A stretch of 64,000 nt of DNA, taken from NCBI RefSeq assembly GCF_004363315.1, contig NZ_SNYL01000004.1, positions 62,001 through 126,000 of the forward strand, written 5' to 3'. Below, piece by piece: positions 28,923 to 37,596 of the stretch. The position numbers were made by a program, and so were the translations under genes. The stretch is from Tepidicella xavieri (GTDB lineage: Bacteria; Pseudomonadota; Gammaproteobacteria; Burkholderiales; Burkholderiaceae_C). Numbering within the stretch: position 1 is the first letter of the stretch; every line of letters starts with the position of its first letter. A model generated the notes under the pieces. That model was not told the origin of the DNA. It did not search any database and saw nothing but the letters and a program-made list of their open reading frames with translations.

Positions 28923-30551
28923 ATGAACATTCCCCTCAAGCCCGCCACGCGCGCGGGCGAAGAACATCTGCGTCAGATGTTGCGGCTGGCCGCGGCCGTG
29001 GCGTTTTTGGTGGCCGTGGGCCTGTATGCGGCATTCAATGTCGATCACCTGCCGGGCCTGAGCACGCAGGCGCTGTGGTTTTTGATCGTCGCGGCGGCGG
29101 TGGGTGGCTACATGGCCATGAACATCGGCGCCAACGACGTGGCCAACAACATGGGACCGGCCGTGGGCTCAGGCGCCATCACACTCGGGTGGGCCATCCT
29201 GATTGCCGCGGTGTTCGAGGCCCTGGGGGCCATTGTGGCTGGCGGTGAGGTGGTGGGCACGATCAAGGGCGGGATCATCGATACCCGCGCCTTTGACGAT
29301 CCAGAGCGGTTCACCTGGCTGATGCTGGCAGCGCTGCTGGCCGGTGCCTTATGGCTCAATCTGGCGACCATGCTGGGGGCGCCGGTGTCTACCACCCACT
29401 CCATCATCGGCGCGGTGATGGGGGCGGGGATTGCCGCGGGTGGCTGGGGCCTGGTCAACTGGGGCACCATCGGCTCGATCGTGGCCAGTTGGGTGATTTC
29501 GCCGCTCATGGGCGGGGTGATCGCGGCGGGGTTTCTGTATGTCATCAAGCGCACCATCACCTACCAAGGCGACATGTCGCAGGCTGCGGCCCGGGTGGTG
29601 CCCCTGCTGGTGGCACTGATGGCCTGGGCTTTTGGCACCTTCATGTTGCTCAAAGGCGTGTCGCAGGTCATCAAGGTGAGCTTTGCGTTTTCGGTGTTGG
29701 GCGGGCTGGCGATGGCGGTGGTGGTTTATCTGCTGCTGCACAAGCCCATTGGGCGCATGGCGCGCCGGTTGCCCAGCAGCAAAGACAGCGTCAATGCCCT
29801 GTTCACCTGGCCGCTGGTGTTTGCGGCCGCTCTGCTGAGTTTTGCCCATGGGGCCAACGACGTGGCCAATGCGATCGGCCCGTTGGCCGCGATTTACGAG
29901 GCAGTGGCCAGCGGTGCGGTGGCGGCCCGGGCGGTCACGCCGATGTGGATCATGATTCTGGGCGCCATCGGTCTGTCGGTGGGGCTGGCCCTCTACGGCT
30001 CGCGCCTGATTTTGACCGTGGGCAAGGAAATCACCGAATTGGACCGGATGCGGGCCTATTCGATCGCCATGGCCGCCACGATCACCGTGATCCTGGCGGC
30101 GCACCTCGGCATGCCGGTGTCCACCACGCACGTGACCATCGGTGCGGTGTTCGGTGTCGGCTTTCTGCGGGAGTTGCTCAAGGTCAACTACGCCAAAATG
30201 GAGGCCGTGGTGCGGGCCGGTCACCAGGGGGAGGATCGTGAGGCGGTGGAAGCCTACCTGGCCCGTTTCGAGGCCGCCCCGGTGGACGAGAAAAAGCGCA
30301 TGCTCGCCGAGATGAAGAAGCGCGCGGCGGCGCACAAGCACAAAATGACGGTCGGGCAGCCTTCGTCCAGCGAGGTGCCCACCCCATTCGACAAGAAAGA
30401 GCGCAAGGCGTTCAAGAAGGCTTACAAGAAGGAGCTGGTCAAGCGTTCGGTGGTGATGCGTATCGTGGCCGCCTGGATCGTGACGGTGCCTGCCACAGCG
30501 GTGTTGGCTGCTGTGCTGTATCACTTGTTGGCCCGCTTGCTGGCCCATTGA
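28923..30551 (+). CDS. inorganic phosphate transporter, PiT family
   Basis: Low-affinity, proton- or cation-coupled uptake of phosphate, probably as metal phosphate, across the inner membrane. It is 542 aa with about 10-11 membrane helices. The two inverted PiT signature repeats are present: NIGANDVANNMGPAVGSGAI (about residues 65-84) and FAHGANDVANAIGPLAAIYE (about 305-325); each is echoed by a GAPVSTTHSIIGA and GMPVSTTHVTIGA block. A long Lys/Glu-rich cytoplasmic region (residues about 430-510) precedes the last helix. It resembles E. coli PitA, and no regulatory PhoU-like gene is adjacent. Confidence 0.93.
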   Translation: MNIPLKPATRAGEEHLRQMLRLAAAVAFLVAVGLYAAFNVDHLPGLSTQALWFLIVAAAVGGYMAMNIGANDVANNMGPAVGSGAITLGWAILIAAVFEALGAIVAGGEVVGTIKGGIIDTRAFDDPERFTWLMLAALLAGALWLNLATMLGAPVSTTHSIIGAVMGAGIAAGGWGLVNWGTIGSIVASWVISPLMGGVIAAGFLYVIKRTITYQGDMSQAAARVVPLLVALMAWAFGTFMLLKGVSQVIKVSFAFSVLGGLAMAVVVYLLLHKPIGRMARRLPSSKDSVNALFTWPLVFAAALLSFAHGANDVANAIGPLAAIYEAVASGAVAARAVTPMWIMILGAIGLSVGLALYGSRLILTVGKEITELDRMRAYSIAMAATITVILAAHLGMPVSTTHVTIGAVFGVGFLRELLKVNYAKMEAVVRAGHQGEDREAVEAYLARFEAAPVDEKKRMLAEMKKRAAAHKHKMTVGQPSSSEVPTPFDKKERKAFKKAYKKELVKRSVVMRIVAAWIVTVPATAVLAAVLYHLLARLLAH

Positions 30552-30582
30552 TCGGGTGGTTTTAAGGGGAAACCCGAAACTG

Positions 30583-30591
30583 TGTGATAAT
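30583..30591 (+). promoter_or_regulatory. possible extended -10 promoter for the DEAD-box helicase leader
   Basis: TGT followed by GATAAT (5/6 match to TATAAT, with TGn) lies 32 bases after the phosphate-transporter stop. There is no good -35. If used, transcription would start near 30598 at the base of the adjacent hairpin. Confidence 0.4.
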
Positions 30592-30596
30592 GCAAG

Positions 30597-30624
30597 ATTC
30601 ACCCTCCTGAAGGGGGTGAATTTT
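30597..30624 (+). terminator. hairpin after the phosphate transporter, possible terminator
   Basis: ATTCACCCTC (30597-30606) pairs with GGGGGTGAAT (30612-30621), with one T-G pair and a 5-nt loop, followed by TTT. It is a strong stem with a short T run. It could end the phosphate-transporter transcript or form the first hairpin of the helicase leader. Confidence 0.5.
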
Positions 30625-30853
30625 GTGCATCTGCCTCACACTTTGAAAACGGGGTGATCACCCAGGCCAGAAGGTCATGGGAGGCTACCCGTTTTGGGCG
30701 TTTGAGACGTTGCCCCTGACAGGGGGTGCGTCGCTCGCTGATCGGTTGGTGGTCGATGTGTCTTTCCACCTTGAACCGATCGGGCACGCCGAACGCCTGG
30801 CAGGCGTCTGTGCTCGGGATGTTCCTTTGCGCTTTCGCGCATGGACCGATGAC
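30625..30853 (+). promoter_or_regulatory. gene-free structured leader of the DEAD-box helicase
   Basis: The gene-free stretch 30552-30853 is about 300 bases long. Beyond the hairpin above, AAAACGGG (30646-30653) pairs perfectly with CCCGTTTT (30688-30695), enclosing the palindrome GGGTGATCACCC (30652-30663) and a CCCA..GCC/GGT..TGGG stem. GGGC/GCCC (30696-30699 and 30712-30715) and CCCCT-GAC-AGGGG (30713-30725) offer further, partly exclusive pairings. No coding signal is convincing. A long, foldable 5' UTR is known for cold-shock RNA helicases such as csdA/deaD. Confidence 0.45.
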
Positions 30854-32440
30854 ATGACAGACATGATTTCCTCACCGCTGGCGACGACCGAGTCGCGGCT
30901 TCCCCAGCCCTTTGCCGAACTGGGCCTGGCCACGCCGTTGCTGCAGGCCGTGGCCGACCTGGGCTACACCCAGCCCACCCCGGTGCAAAAAGCGGCCATT
31001 CCCATGGCCATGCAGGCCGGTGATGCCGCCGATGCGTTTACCGACCTCATGGTGTCGAGCCAGACGGGCAGTGGCAAGACCGCCGCTTTCCTGCTGCCGG
31101 TTCTGCATACCTTGATCCAGCAACAGGCCGAACGCGAGGCAGCCGAGCAGGCCGATTGGGCCCGGCGGGCGGCCGAAGCGCAAGCGGCCGGGCAGCCCGC
31201 GCCAAAGCGCCCCAAGCGCAAAAACCCTTTGCTGGCCCGCCACTTCAAGCCTGCCGAGCCGGGCGCGCTGGTGTTGTGCCCCACGCGGGAACTGGCCCAG
31301 CAGGTGGCGCACGATGCCATCGACCTGGTCCGCCATTGCCGTGGCCTGCGGGTGGCCAATGTGGTCGGGGGCATGCCCTACCAGACCCAGATCGCGAGGC
31401 TGCAAAACGCCCATCTGGTCGTGGCCACGCCAGGGCGCCTGCTCGATCTGCAGCGCAGCGGACAGATTCGGCTGGAGCATGTGCAGTTCTTGGTGGTCGA
31501 TGAAGCCGACCGCATGCTGGATCTGGGTTTTGCCGATGATCTGGCCGATATCCATGCCCTGACGGCCCGGCGTCGTCAGACGATGATGTTCAGTGCCACC
31601 TTCGCGCCGCGCATCCAGGCGCTGGCGGCCCGGGTGATGCGTCAGCCCCAGAAGGTGCAAATCGACACCCCGCAGGACCGGCACGCCCACATCGAGCAGC
31701 GCCTGTACTGGTGTGACAGCCCTGAGCACAAGCGGCAGTTGCTGGACCACTGGTTGCGGGTCGATGGCATCGACCAGGCCATCGTGTTTGCGAGCACCCA
31801 GGTGGAATGCGATGCCCTGGCCGAAGATCTGCAGCAAGCCGGCTTTGCCGCCGTGGCGTTGCACGGGGCGCTGAGCCAGGGCTTGCGCAACCGCCGCCTG
31901 ATGGCCTTGCGCAATGGGCAGGTGCAGTTCCTGGTGGCCACCGATGTGGCCGCCCGTGGCATCGATGTGCCGACCATCACGCACGTGTTCAATTACGGCC
32001 TGCCGATGAAGGCCGAGGATTACACCCATCGCATCGGCCGCACGGGCCGCGCAGGCCGCCAGGGGCTGGCCGTCACCATGGCCGAATTCCGCGATCGCCG
32101 CAAGATCGGGGAAATCGAGGCCTACAGCCGGCAGCGGTTTCAGGCCCAGACGATTGCCGGGCTGGAGCCGCGCAAGCCGGTGGCTGACATCGGCCATGAG
32201 CGCCGTGACGGACGCGGACCGCGCCGTGGCCGCCACGGTGGCAACTGGGGGGAAGAGCGTCGCTATCCCGGGGAGGGCGGACAGCGCTCAGGCGGCGCTC
32301 GCCATGCCCGTGGGCCGGGTGAGGGCGCTCGGGTGGGCTTTGCCCCGCCCGCGCCTGGGGGCCGTCATCCTTCGGGCGAGAAACGGGCCCGCCACCAGGA
32401 CTCGAAGTCCTTCGCCGGCAGAGGGCGCGCCAGCAGGTAA
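30854..32440 (+). CDS. DEAD-box ATP-dependent RNA helicase
   Basis: Unwinds RNA duplexes in ribosome assembly or mRNA decay. It is 528 aa. Motifs in order: Q motif (YTQPTPVQKAAIP), I (SSQTGSGKTAAF), Ia (PTRELAQQ), GG region (VVGGMPYQTQI), Ib (TPGRLLD), II (VDEADRMLD), III (SATFAP), IV-V (VFASTQVEC, ATDVAARGIDVP), VI (HRIGRTGRAG). A 50-residue charged insertion (Glu/Ala-rich then Lys/Pro-rich) separates motifs I and Ia. The C-terminal tail is basic and RG-rich (GRGPRRGRHGGNWG), an RNA-binding extension as in RhlE. ATG 30854 was taken; 30863 is an alternative. Its last 76 bases overlap the convergent GGDEF-EAL gene. Confidence 0.93.
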   Translation: MTDMISSPLATTESRLPQPFAELGLATPLLQAVADLGYTQPTPVQKAAIPMAMQAGDAADAFTDLMVSSQTGSGKTAAFLLPVLHTLIQQQAEREAAEQADWARRAAEAQAAGQPAPKRPKRKNPLLARHFKPAEPGALVLCPTRELAQQVAHDAIDLVRHCRGLRVANVVGGMPYQTQIARLQNAHLVVATPGRLLDLQRSGQIRLEHVQFLVVDEADRMLDLGFADDLADIHALTARRRQTMMFSATFAPRIQALAARVMRQPQKVQIDTPQDRHAHIEQRLYWCDSPEHKRQLLDHWLRVDGIDQAIVFASTQVECDALAEDLQQAGFAAVALHGALSQGLRNRRLMALRNGQVQFLVATDVAARGIDVPTITHVFNYGLPMKAEDYTHRIGRTGRAGRQGLAVTMAEFRDRRKIGEIEAYSRQRFQAQTIAGLEPRKPVADIGHERRDGRGPRRGRHGGNWGEERRYPGEGGQRSGGARHARGPGEGARVGFAPPAPGGRHPSGEKRARHQDSKSFAGRGRASR

Positions 32441-35346
32441 CCCTGCATCTGATCACAGCCGCGTTGCTGCAGGAAGGCCCGCTGGGCTTCGGTTTCCACC
32501 CCTTCGGCCACCGTTTTGAGCCCCAGGCTGCGGGCCATCTGAATGATGGTCTCGACGATGCCGGCGTCTTCGGCGTCGTCAGGCAGCCCGCGGACGAAGG
32601 ACTGGTCGATTTTGAGCTTGCCGATCTGGAACCGCTTGAGGTGGTTGAGCGAGGAATAGCCGGTGCCGAAATCATCCAGCGAGAGGTGCACGCCCAGCGC
32701 GCGCAGGGCGTCCACGGTGGCGATGGCGGCTTGCGGGTCGTGCATGGCAGTGCTTTCGGTGAGTTCCAATTCGAGCCACTCGGCGGGCAGGCCCGAGTCT
32801 GCCAGGGCTTGGGCGACCCGCTGTACCAGATCGGGCTGGCGAAACTGCGCAGCCGACAGGTTGACCGCCACCACCATGGACGGCAGGCCCGCCTGACGCC
32901 ATTGCTGGAGCTGCACACAGGCCTGGCGCAATACCCACTCCCCGATCGTCACGATCTGCCCGGTGTGCTCGGCCACGGGGATGAATTCGGCCGGCGAAAT
33001 GGCGCCGAGCGTCGGGTGATTCCAGCGCAGCAGGGCCTCCACCCCGATCAGTGAGCCATTGCACAGGGAGATCTGGGGCTGGTAGTGCAAGCACATCTCA
33101 CCCCGCTCGATGGCCCGTCGCAGGGCGTTTTCCAGTTGCAGGCGGCGCATGGCCAGGGCCTGCATTTCCTGCGTGAAGAAGGCGTGGCGGTTGCGCCCTT
33201 CCTGCTTGGCGCGGTACATCGCCGTGTCCGCGCAACGGTACAGGGTCTCGAAGTCGCTGCCATCGTTGGGGTAGAGCGCGATGCCGATGGAGGGTGTGAC
33301 GGTGAGCTCCTGGGTGCCCAGGTCGTAGGGCTGGCCCAGCGTCTTGAGCAAGACTGTGGCAGCGTGGGCGGCGCCTTCGGCGCCGGTCTCTGGCAGCACG
33401 GCCACGAACTCGTCGCCACCAAGCCGCGCCACGGTGTCCTGTTCCCGCACCAGGGATCGGATGCGCCGGGCCACCTCTACGAGCAGTTGGTCGCCGACCT
33501 GGTGGCCGAGCGAGTCATTGACGTGCTTGAAATGGTCCAGATCGATGAACAACAGGCTCAGCGGCTTGTCGTATCGGCGGGCCATGCTCAGGTCGTGCTG
33601 CACGCGATCGCGCAGCAGCGTGCGGTTGGCCAGGCCGGTCAGGTTGTCGTAGTAAGCCAGATCGCGGATGCGTGCTTCCTGTTCCAGACGCCGGCTGATG
33701 TCGCTGAAGATGGCCACGTAGTGGGTGGTCTGGCCCGAGCCGTCCTGAATGCGGCTGATGGACAGCCACTCGGGATACTCTTCGCCGTTGCGGCGCCGGT
33801 TCCAGATTTCGCCTTCCCAATGCCCGGTCTGACGAATGCTGCGCCACATCGCTTCGTAGAAGGTGCGGTCGTGCCGCCCGGAAGACAGGATGCTGGGCTT
33901 TTGGCCCATGACCGCTTCTTCCGGATACCCGGTGATGGCCGTGAAGGCCGGGTTGATCTGGATGATGCGCTGCTGGGCATCGGTGATGACGAAGCCCTCG
34001 CTGCTGCCTGCGAAAAACTGCGCGGCCAGGTGGTACTGCAGCTCGGCTTGCTTGCGCGCGGTGATGTCGCGGGCCAGGGCGATGAAGCGCGCCGGGGTGG
34101 CGCTGGTGCTGTCAGCAGCGGAGGCAGCCTTGGCTGCCATGGACAACTCGAACCATTGTCGCCCCTGTGGCGTGTCGATGGGGTATTGCCGACCGCTGGA
34201 ACGGCCGTCCCGGGCCGCATCGGCCATGCTGGCGCGAATGGTTTGGAGCGCATCCAGTGGCAGGAAGTCGGCAATGTTGCGGCCCTGGATGTGCTGCGGG
34301 GCGTAGAGCGTTTGGGTGCGGTGATGGGTGTGGACGGCATGCAGCATGCCATCGGCATCGAGGTCGAACAAGACGTCGGGCACCGCGTTGAGGGTGGCTT
34401 GGAGTTCCTGCCGGGCTTCCTCGATTTCCCGGGTGCGTTGCGCGACCTGGTGTTCGAGCGCCACCTTTTGTGTGGTGCGAGCCAGCAGCAACCACACGAG
34501 CAAGGCGAGCATGGCGCTGAAAGCCATACTGAAAGCGCCCTGGATGAGCAAGGGGCCGATCTGCGCCCAGCCTGCGCGCGGCTCTACGTCCAGCAACCAT
34601 TCCCCATTGGGCACCTTCACCGATCGCCCGACGCCTTGCTTGAGCGGCTGGCCGCTGATCACATCTTCCGAGGCAGCAATCACCTGCCGCTGGCCGGTAT
34701 CGGGATGCCGGCGCCACAGTTCGTACCGGTAGCCGCGTTCGGTCAGGCTCTCCAGCCCCAGGCCCTCGAAGGCGTCGGGGAAACGGATGGTGACGAACGC
34801 GAAGCCCCAGAATTGAGGTTCCTGGCGTTGCGGATGGGGCAGAAACACCGGCAGCCGACCCACCGCGCCCAGCCCGCCCTGAACGAGGTTCAGCGGCCCG
34901 GCCAAGGTGAGGCGGCCGGTGTCGCGGGCCAGGAAGGCTTCGGGGCTTTGCACGGGGTCGGCCAGCTGGTTGAAGCCGATCGTGGCCCGGTTCGGTTCCA
35001 GTGGAATGGCGTAACGGACGATGCCGCCCGGCGCCAAGCCCAGGGAGGTGACGCCAGGGTAGAAAGGCAGCATTTCGGTGGCGAGTTGTTCGAACTGCGT
35101 GACCTCGCCCCCATTGGCCCGGACGAAGGCGGCCATCAGGTATGTGGCCGACATGAGCCGCTCCATCCGGTTTTCCAGCGCCTGGGCCACGTCGCCGGCG
35201 AGCAGCCGGGCCTCGGCGCGGTGGGCGTCTATCCGCTGCATTTCGGCCCGCCACGCAAAGCCACCCAACACCAGGCCGCTGACCAGAAAAACGGTCAGGG
35301 CCATCCACCCATGACGTCGCGCCAGGGCGCGCAGGGTTTCGGTCAT
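32365..35346 (-). CDS. CHASE-PAS-PAS-GGDEF-EAL c-di-GMP enzyme
   Basis: Membrane-bound regulator that makes and/or degrades c-di-GMP. It is 993 aa. A membrane helix at about residues 14-32, a CHASE-type periplasmic sensor (about 60-260), a second helix (about 265-288), two PAS domains (about 315-425 and 440-555), GGDEF (motif LGGDEF at about 643) and EAL (EALLRW at about 770). The GGDEF domain keeps IDLDHFKHVNDSLGHQVGD and an RxxD inhibitory site (REQD) five residues before the motif. The EAL metal ligands (NLS, ELTE, DDFGTGYSS, KID, EGVE) are all present. Both activities are therefore possible. The start ATG at 35346 follows comparison with the first membrane segment. Confidence 0.93.
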   Translation of the reverse strand: MTETLRALARRHGWMALTVFLVSGLVLGGFAWRAEMQRIDAHRAEARLLAGDVAQALENRMERLMSATYLMAAFVRANGGEVTQFEQLATEMLPFYPGVTSLGLAPGGIVRYAIPLEPNRATIGFNQLADPVQSPEAFLARDTGRLTLAGPLNLVQGGLGAVGRLPVFLPHPQRQEPQFWGFAFVTIRFPDAFEGLGLESLTERGYRYELWRRHPDTGQRQVIAASEDVISGQPLKQGVGRSVKVPNGEWLLDVEPRAGWAQIGPLLIQGAFSMAFSAMLALLVWLLLARTTQKVALEHQVAQRTREIEEARQELQATLNAVPDVLFDLDADGMLHAVHTHHRTQTLYAPQHIQGRNIADFLPLDALQTIRASMADAARDGRSSGRQYPIDTPQGRQWFELSMAAKAASAADSTSATPARFIALARDITARKQAELQYHLAAQFFAGSSEGFVITDAQQRIIQINPAFTAITGYPEEAVMGQKPSILSSGRHDRTFYEAMWRSIRQTGHWEGEIWNRRRNGEEYPEWLSISRIQDGSGQTTHYVAIFSDISRRLEQEARIRDLAYYDNLTGLANRTLLRDRVQHDLSMARRYDKPLSLLFIDLDHFKHVNDSLGHQVGDQLLVEVARRIRSLVREQDTVARLGGDEFVAVLPETGAEGAAHAATVLLKTLGQPYDLGTQELTVTPSIGIALYPNDGSDFETLYRCADTAMYRAKQEGRNRHAFFTQEMQALAMRRLQLENALRRAIERGEMCLHYQPQISLCNGSLIGVEALLRWNHPTLGAISPAEFIPVAEHTGQIVTIGEWVLRQACVQLQQWRQAGLPSMVVAVNLSAAQFRQPDLVQRVAQALADSGLPAEWLELELTESTAMHDPQAAIATVDALRALGVHLSLDDFGTGYSSLNHLKRFQIGKLKIDQSFVRGLPDDAEDAGIVETIIQMARSLGLKTVAEGVETEAQRAFLQQRGCDQMQGYLLARPLPAKDFESWWRARFSPEG

Positions 35347-35413
35347 GACCAGACCTGGCTGTCCGTCGGTTGGAGAAGGCTCGCGATCGCGGGCGATTCG
35401 GCAAAGTGGAGCA

Positions 35414-35440
35414 TGGACAACGACGCCGGATGTGTAATAT
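35414..35440 (+). promoter_or_regulatory. possible promoter of the alpha/beta hydrolase gene
   Basis: TGGACA (35414-35419) and TAATAT (35435-35440) are separated by 15 bases, shorter than the ideal 17. They lie 63 bases before the hydrolase ATG in the intergenic region shared with the divergent GGDEF-EAL gene. Confidence 0.3.
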
Positions 35441-35502
35441 GGAAAAAAACGCTGGGGCGACCGTCTGCGCGGCCCTTGCAAACAATCTTACAGGAGACGC
35501 GC

Positions 35503-36363
35503 ATGCCACGGTGGAACAAGCAAGAACTGGACCGTCTGTACAACAATCGGGCCCTCGTGCCCGACTTCGCCAGCCATTTCCAGCGCTGGCAGCGCGCTTC
35601 GGCGCAGGCGAGGGCCGAGCATCCGCGCCCGGCTCTCGATGTGCCTTATGGTGACGGGCCCGCCCAGCGGCTCGACGTGTTTCCGGCCACGACCGGCCAG
35701 GGGCGGGCGCCTGTCATGGTGTTCATTCACGGGGGGTACTGGCGCTCGTTGGACAAGGCCGACCATGCCTTTGTGGCGCCGGTGTTCAACCGCCAAGGGG
35801 TGTGCGTGGTGGTGCCCAATTACGCCTTGTGCCCCGCCGTCTCGATACCAGAGATCACGATGCAAATGGTGCAGGCGTTGGCGTGGACGAGCCGGCACGT
35901 TGCCGCCTGGGGCGGGGATCCGGGCCGCATCACGGTGGTGGGGCACTCGGCCGGTGGGCATTTGGCGGCCATGTTGTTGCTGTGCCGCTGGCGTGACGTG
36001 GACCAGGATTTGCCCAAGCGACTGGTGCGGCGCGCGCTGTCCATCTCGGGGCTGTACGATTTGGCGCCGCTGCGCCACACCCCGTTTCTGCAACCAGACC
36101 TGCGTCTGACGCCCAAGCAGGTGCGGCAGGCCAGCCCGGCAGGCCTGCCCCGGCCGGACAAAGGGAAGCTCTATGCGGTGGCCGGTGCTGACGAGAGCAG
36201 CGCCTTTTTGCAGCAGAACCGCCTCATACGCAAGGCTTGGGGGCGCAAGCGGGTGCCCGTGTGCGAAGCCCTGTCGGGGCTCAACCACTTCAGCGTGCTG
36301 GAAGCCCTGGTGGAACCTGGGCATCGGCTCCACCGCCTGGCCTGGGCGCTGCTGGCGGATTGA
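35503..36363 (+). CDS. alpha/beta hydrolase, arylformamidase-like
   Basis: Serine esterase with an alpha/beta hydrolase fold. It is 286 aa. The oxyanion motif FIHGGYWRSLD, the nucleophile elbow VVGHSAGGHLA (Ser about 149), a candidate acid in AVAGADES and the histidine in GLNHFSV are visible. HGGYW is typical of kynurenine formamidases (AFMID type) and related carboxylesterases. AGGAG 6 bases before ATG 35503 sets the start; upstream open frame in the same phase overlaps the minus-strand GGDEF-EAL gene and is not coding. No tryptophan-degradation gene is adjacent, so the substrate remains open. It is convergent with guaC, 12 bases apart. Confidence 0.85.
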   Translation: MPRWNKQELDRLYNNRALVPDFASHFQRWQRASAQARAEHPRPALDVPYGDGPAQRLDVFPATTGQGRAPVMVFIHGGYWRSLDKADHAFVAPVFNRQGVCVVVPNYALCPAVSIPEITMQMVQALAWTSRHVAAWGGDPGRITVVGHSAGGHLAAMLLLCRWRDVDQDLPKRLVRRALSISGLYDLAPLRHTPFLQPDLRLTPKQVRQASPAGLPRPDKGKLYAVAGADESSAFLQQNRLIRKAWGRKRVPVCEALSGLNHFSVLEALVEPGHRLHRLAWALLAD

Positions 36364-36375
36364 GCGCCCGCTGGC

Positions 36376-37353
36376 TCACATCAGCAGGTGCTCGCCGGCG
36401 TTGTCCCCGCCCAGGATGACGTAATTCACCTTGCGAATGTCCATGAGCTGCCGGCCGCCCGCGTAGCTGATGGAGCTTTGCAGGTCTTCCTGCATTTCGC
36501 GCAGCGTGTCGGCCAGCTTGCCCTTGATCGGTTCGAGGATGCGCTTGCCTTCGACGTGCTTGTACTCGCCCTTGTTGAAGTCGCTGGCCGAACCGTAATA
36601 CTCTTTGTAGAGCCTGCCGTCCACTTCCACCGTCTGGCCGGGGGACTCCTCGTGGCCGGCCATCAGGGAGCCGATCATCACCATCGTGGCGCCGAAACGG
36701 ATGGATTTGGCGATATCGCCATGCTCGCGAATGCCGCCGTCGGCGATGATGGGCTTGGTGGCGACGCGGGCACACCATTTCAGGGCCGACAGCTGCCAGC
36801 CCCCGGTGCCAAACCCCGTCTTGAGCTTGGTGATGCACACCTTGCCTGGCCCAATGCCGACCTTGGTGGCGTCGGCGCCCCAGTTTTCCAGATCGATGAC
36901 CGCTTCGGGCGTGCCCACGTTGCCGGCAATGATGAAGCTGCCGGGCAGCTTCTGCTTGAGGTGCGCGATCATGCGCTGGACGCTGTCGGCGTGGCCATGC
37001 GCGATGTCGATGGTGATGTATTCGGGCATCAGCCCCTCGGCGGCCAGTCGCTCGGCAGTGGCGTAATCGGCCGCCTTCACGCCCAGCGAAATGGAGGCGA
37101 ACAGCCCTTGGTCATGCATGCGGCGCACGAAGGCCACGTTGTCCAGGTCGAAGCGGTGCATGACGTAGAAGTAGCCATGGGCGGCCAACCACTCGGCGAT
37201 CTTCTCGTCGAGCACGGTTTTCATGTTGGCTGGCACCACGGGCAGCTTGAAGCGGCGTGGGCCGAACTGCACCGAGGTGTCGCATTCCGAGCGGCTTTCC
37301 ACCCGGCACTTGCGCGGCAGCAGCAAAATGTTGTCGTAGTCGAAGATTTCCAT
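36376..37353 (-). CDS. guaC: GMP reductase, type 2
   Basis: NADPH-dependent conversion of GMP to IMP and ammonia in purine salvage. It is 325 aa. The IMPDH/GMPR barrel is complete: [15 protein letters not shown] at the N-terminus, the catalytic cysteine in [40 protein letters not shown] and [14 protein letters not shown]. It has no CBS domains, so it is not IMP dehydrogenase. Its length and EHGDIAKS wording match the GuaC2 group common in Firmicutes and some betaproteobacteria. AAGGAG lies 9 bases before the ATG at 37353; a 35-codon upstream extension is unsupported. Confidence 0.92.
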   Translation of the reverse strand: MEIFDYDNILLLPRKCRVESRSECDTSVQFGPRRFKLPVVPANMKTVLDEKIAEWLAAHGYFYVMHRFDLDNVAFVRRMHDQGLFASISLGVKAADYATAERLAAEGLMPEYITIDIAHGHADSVQRMIAHLKQKLPGSFIIAGNVGTPEAVIDLENWGADATKVGIGPGKVCITKLKTGFGTGGWQLSALKWCARVATKPIIADGGIREHGDIAKSIRFGATMVMIGSLMAGHEESPGQTVEVDGRLYKEYYGSASDFNKGEYKHVEGKRILEPIKGKLADTLREMQEDLQSSISYAGGRQLMDIRKVNYVILGGDNAGEHLLM

Positions 37354-37401
37354 GATCCAGGCTCCTTGGTCGGTGAAGAGGGGGTGAGCGCTTGGCCTGA
37401 A

Positions 37402-37453
37402 TCCGGCAACAAAAAACCGGACGCAAGAAACTTGGGCCCGGTGATTGATTGTA
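37402..37453 (-). promoter_or_regulatory. guaC promoter and leader hairpin
   Basis: On the minus strand, a TACAAT -10 (37453-37448) in the context GTGTATACAATC lies about 95 bases before the guaC ATG. Downstream, TCCGG and CCGGA (37421-37417 and 37406-37402) form a hairpin with a T-rich 10-nt loop. A -35 is not evident. Confidence 0.4.
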
Positions 37454-37596
37454 TACACATTCCCACGGTGTCGGGGAACGATCCGCTCGATGGCATGGGT
37501 GCGAGAGGCTTGGGGGCTATCTACCGGGGGGTTTGCCCCTTTCAGCCTTGTTTAAAATCTGCTAAAAACCTAAAAAACATCCTTGCGAGGCGAAAT

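Noticed and set aside
33085-35502. Long plus-strand open frame upstream of the alpha/beta hydrolase
   Set aside because: It is the mirror of the GGDEF-EAL gene. Only 35503-36363 has a hydrolase fold and ribosome-binding site.
36388-37596. Plus-strand open frame in front of the dCache chemoreceptor
   Set aside because: It mirrors guaC; receptor homology and the first membrane helix begin at 37597.
37354-37596. Purine riboswitch upstream of guaC
   Set aside because: The conserved purine aptamer core is not visible in either orientation; only a short hairpin is seen.
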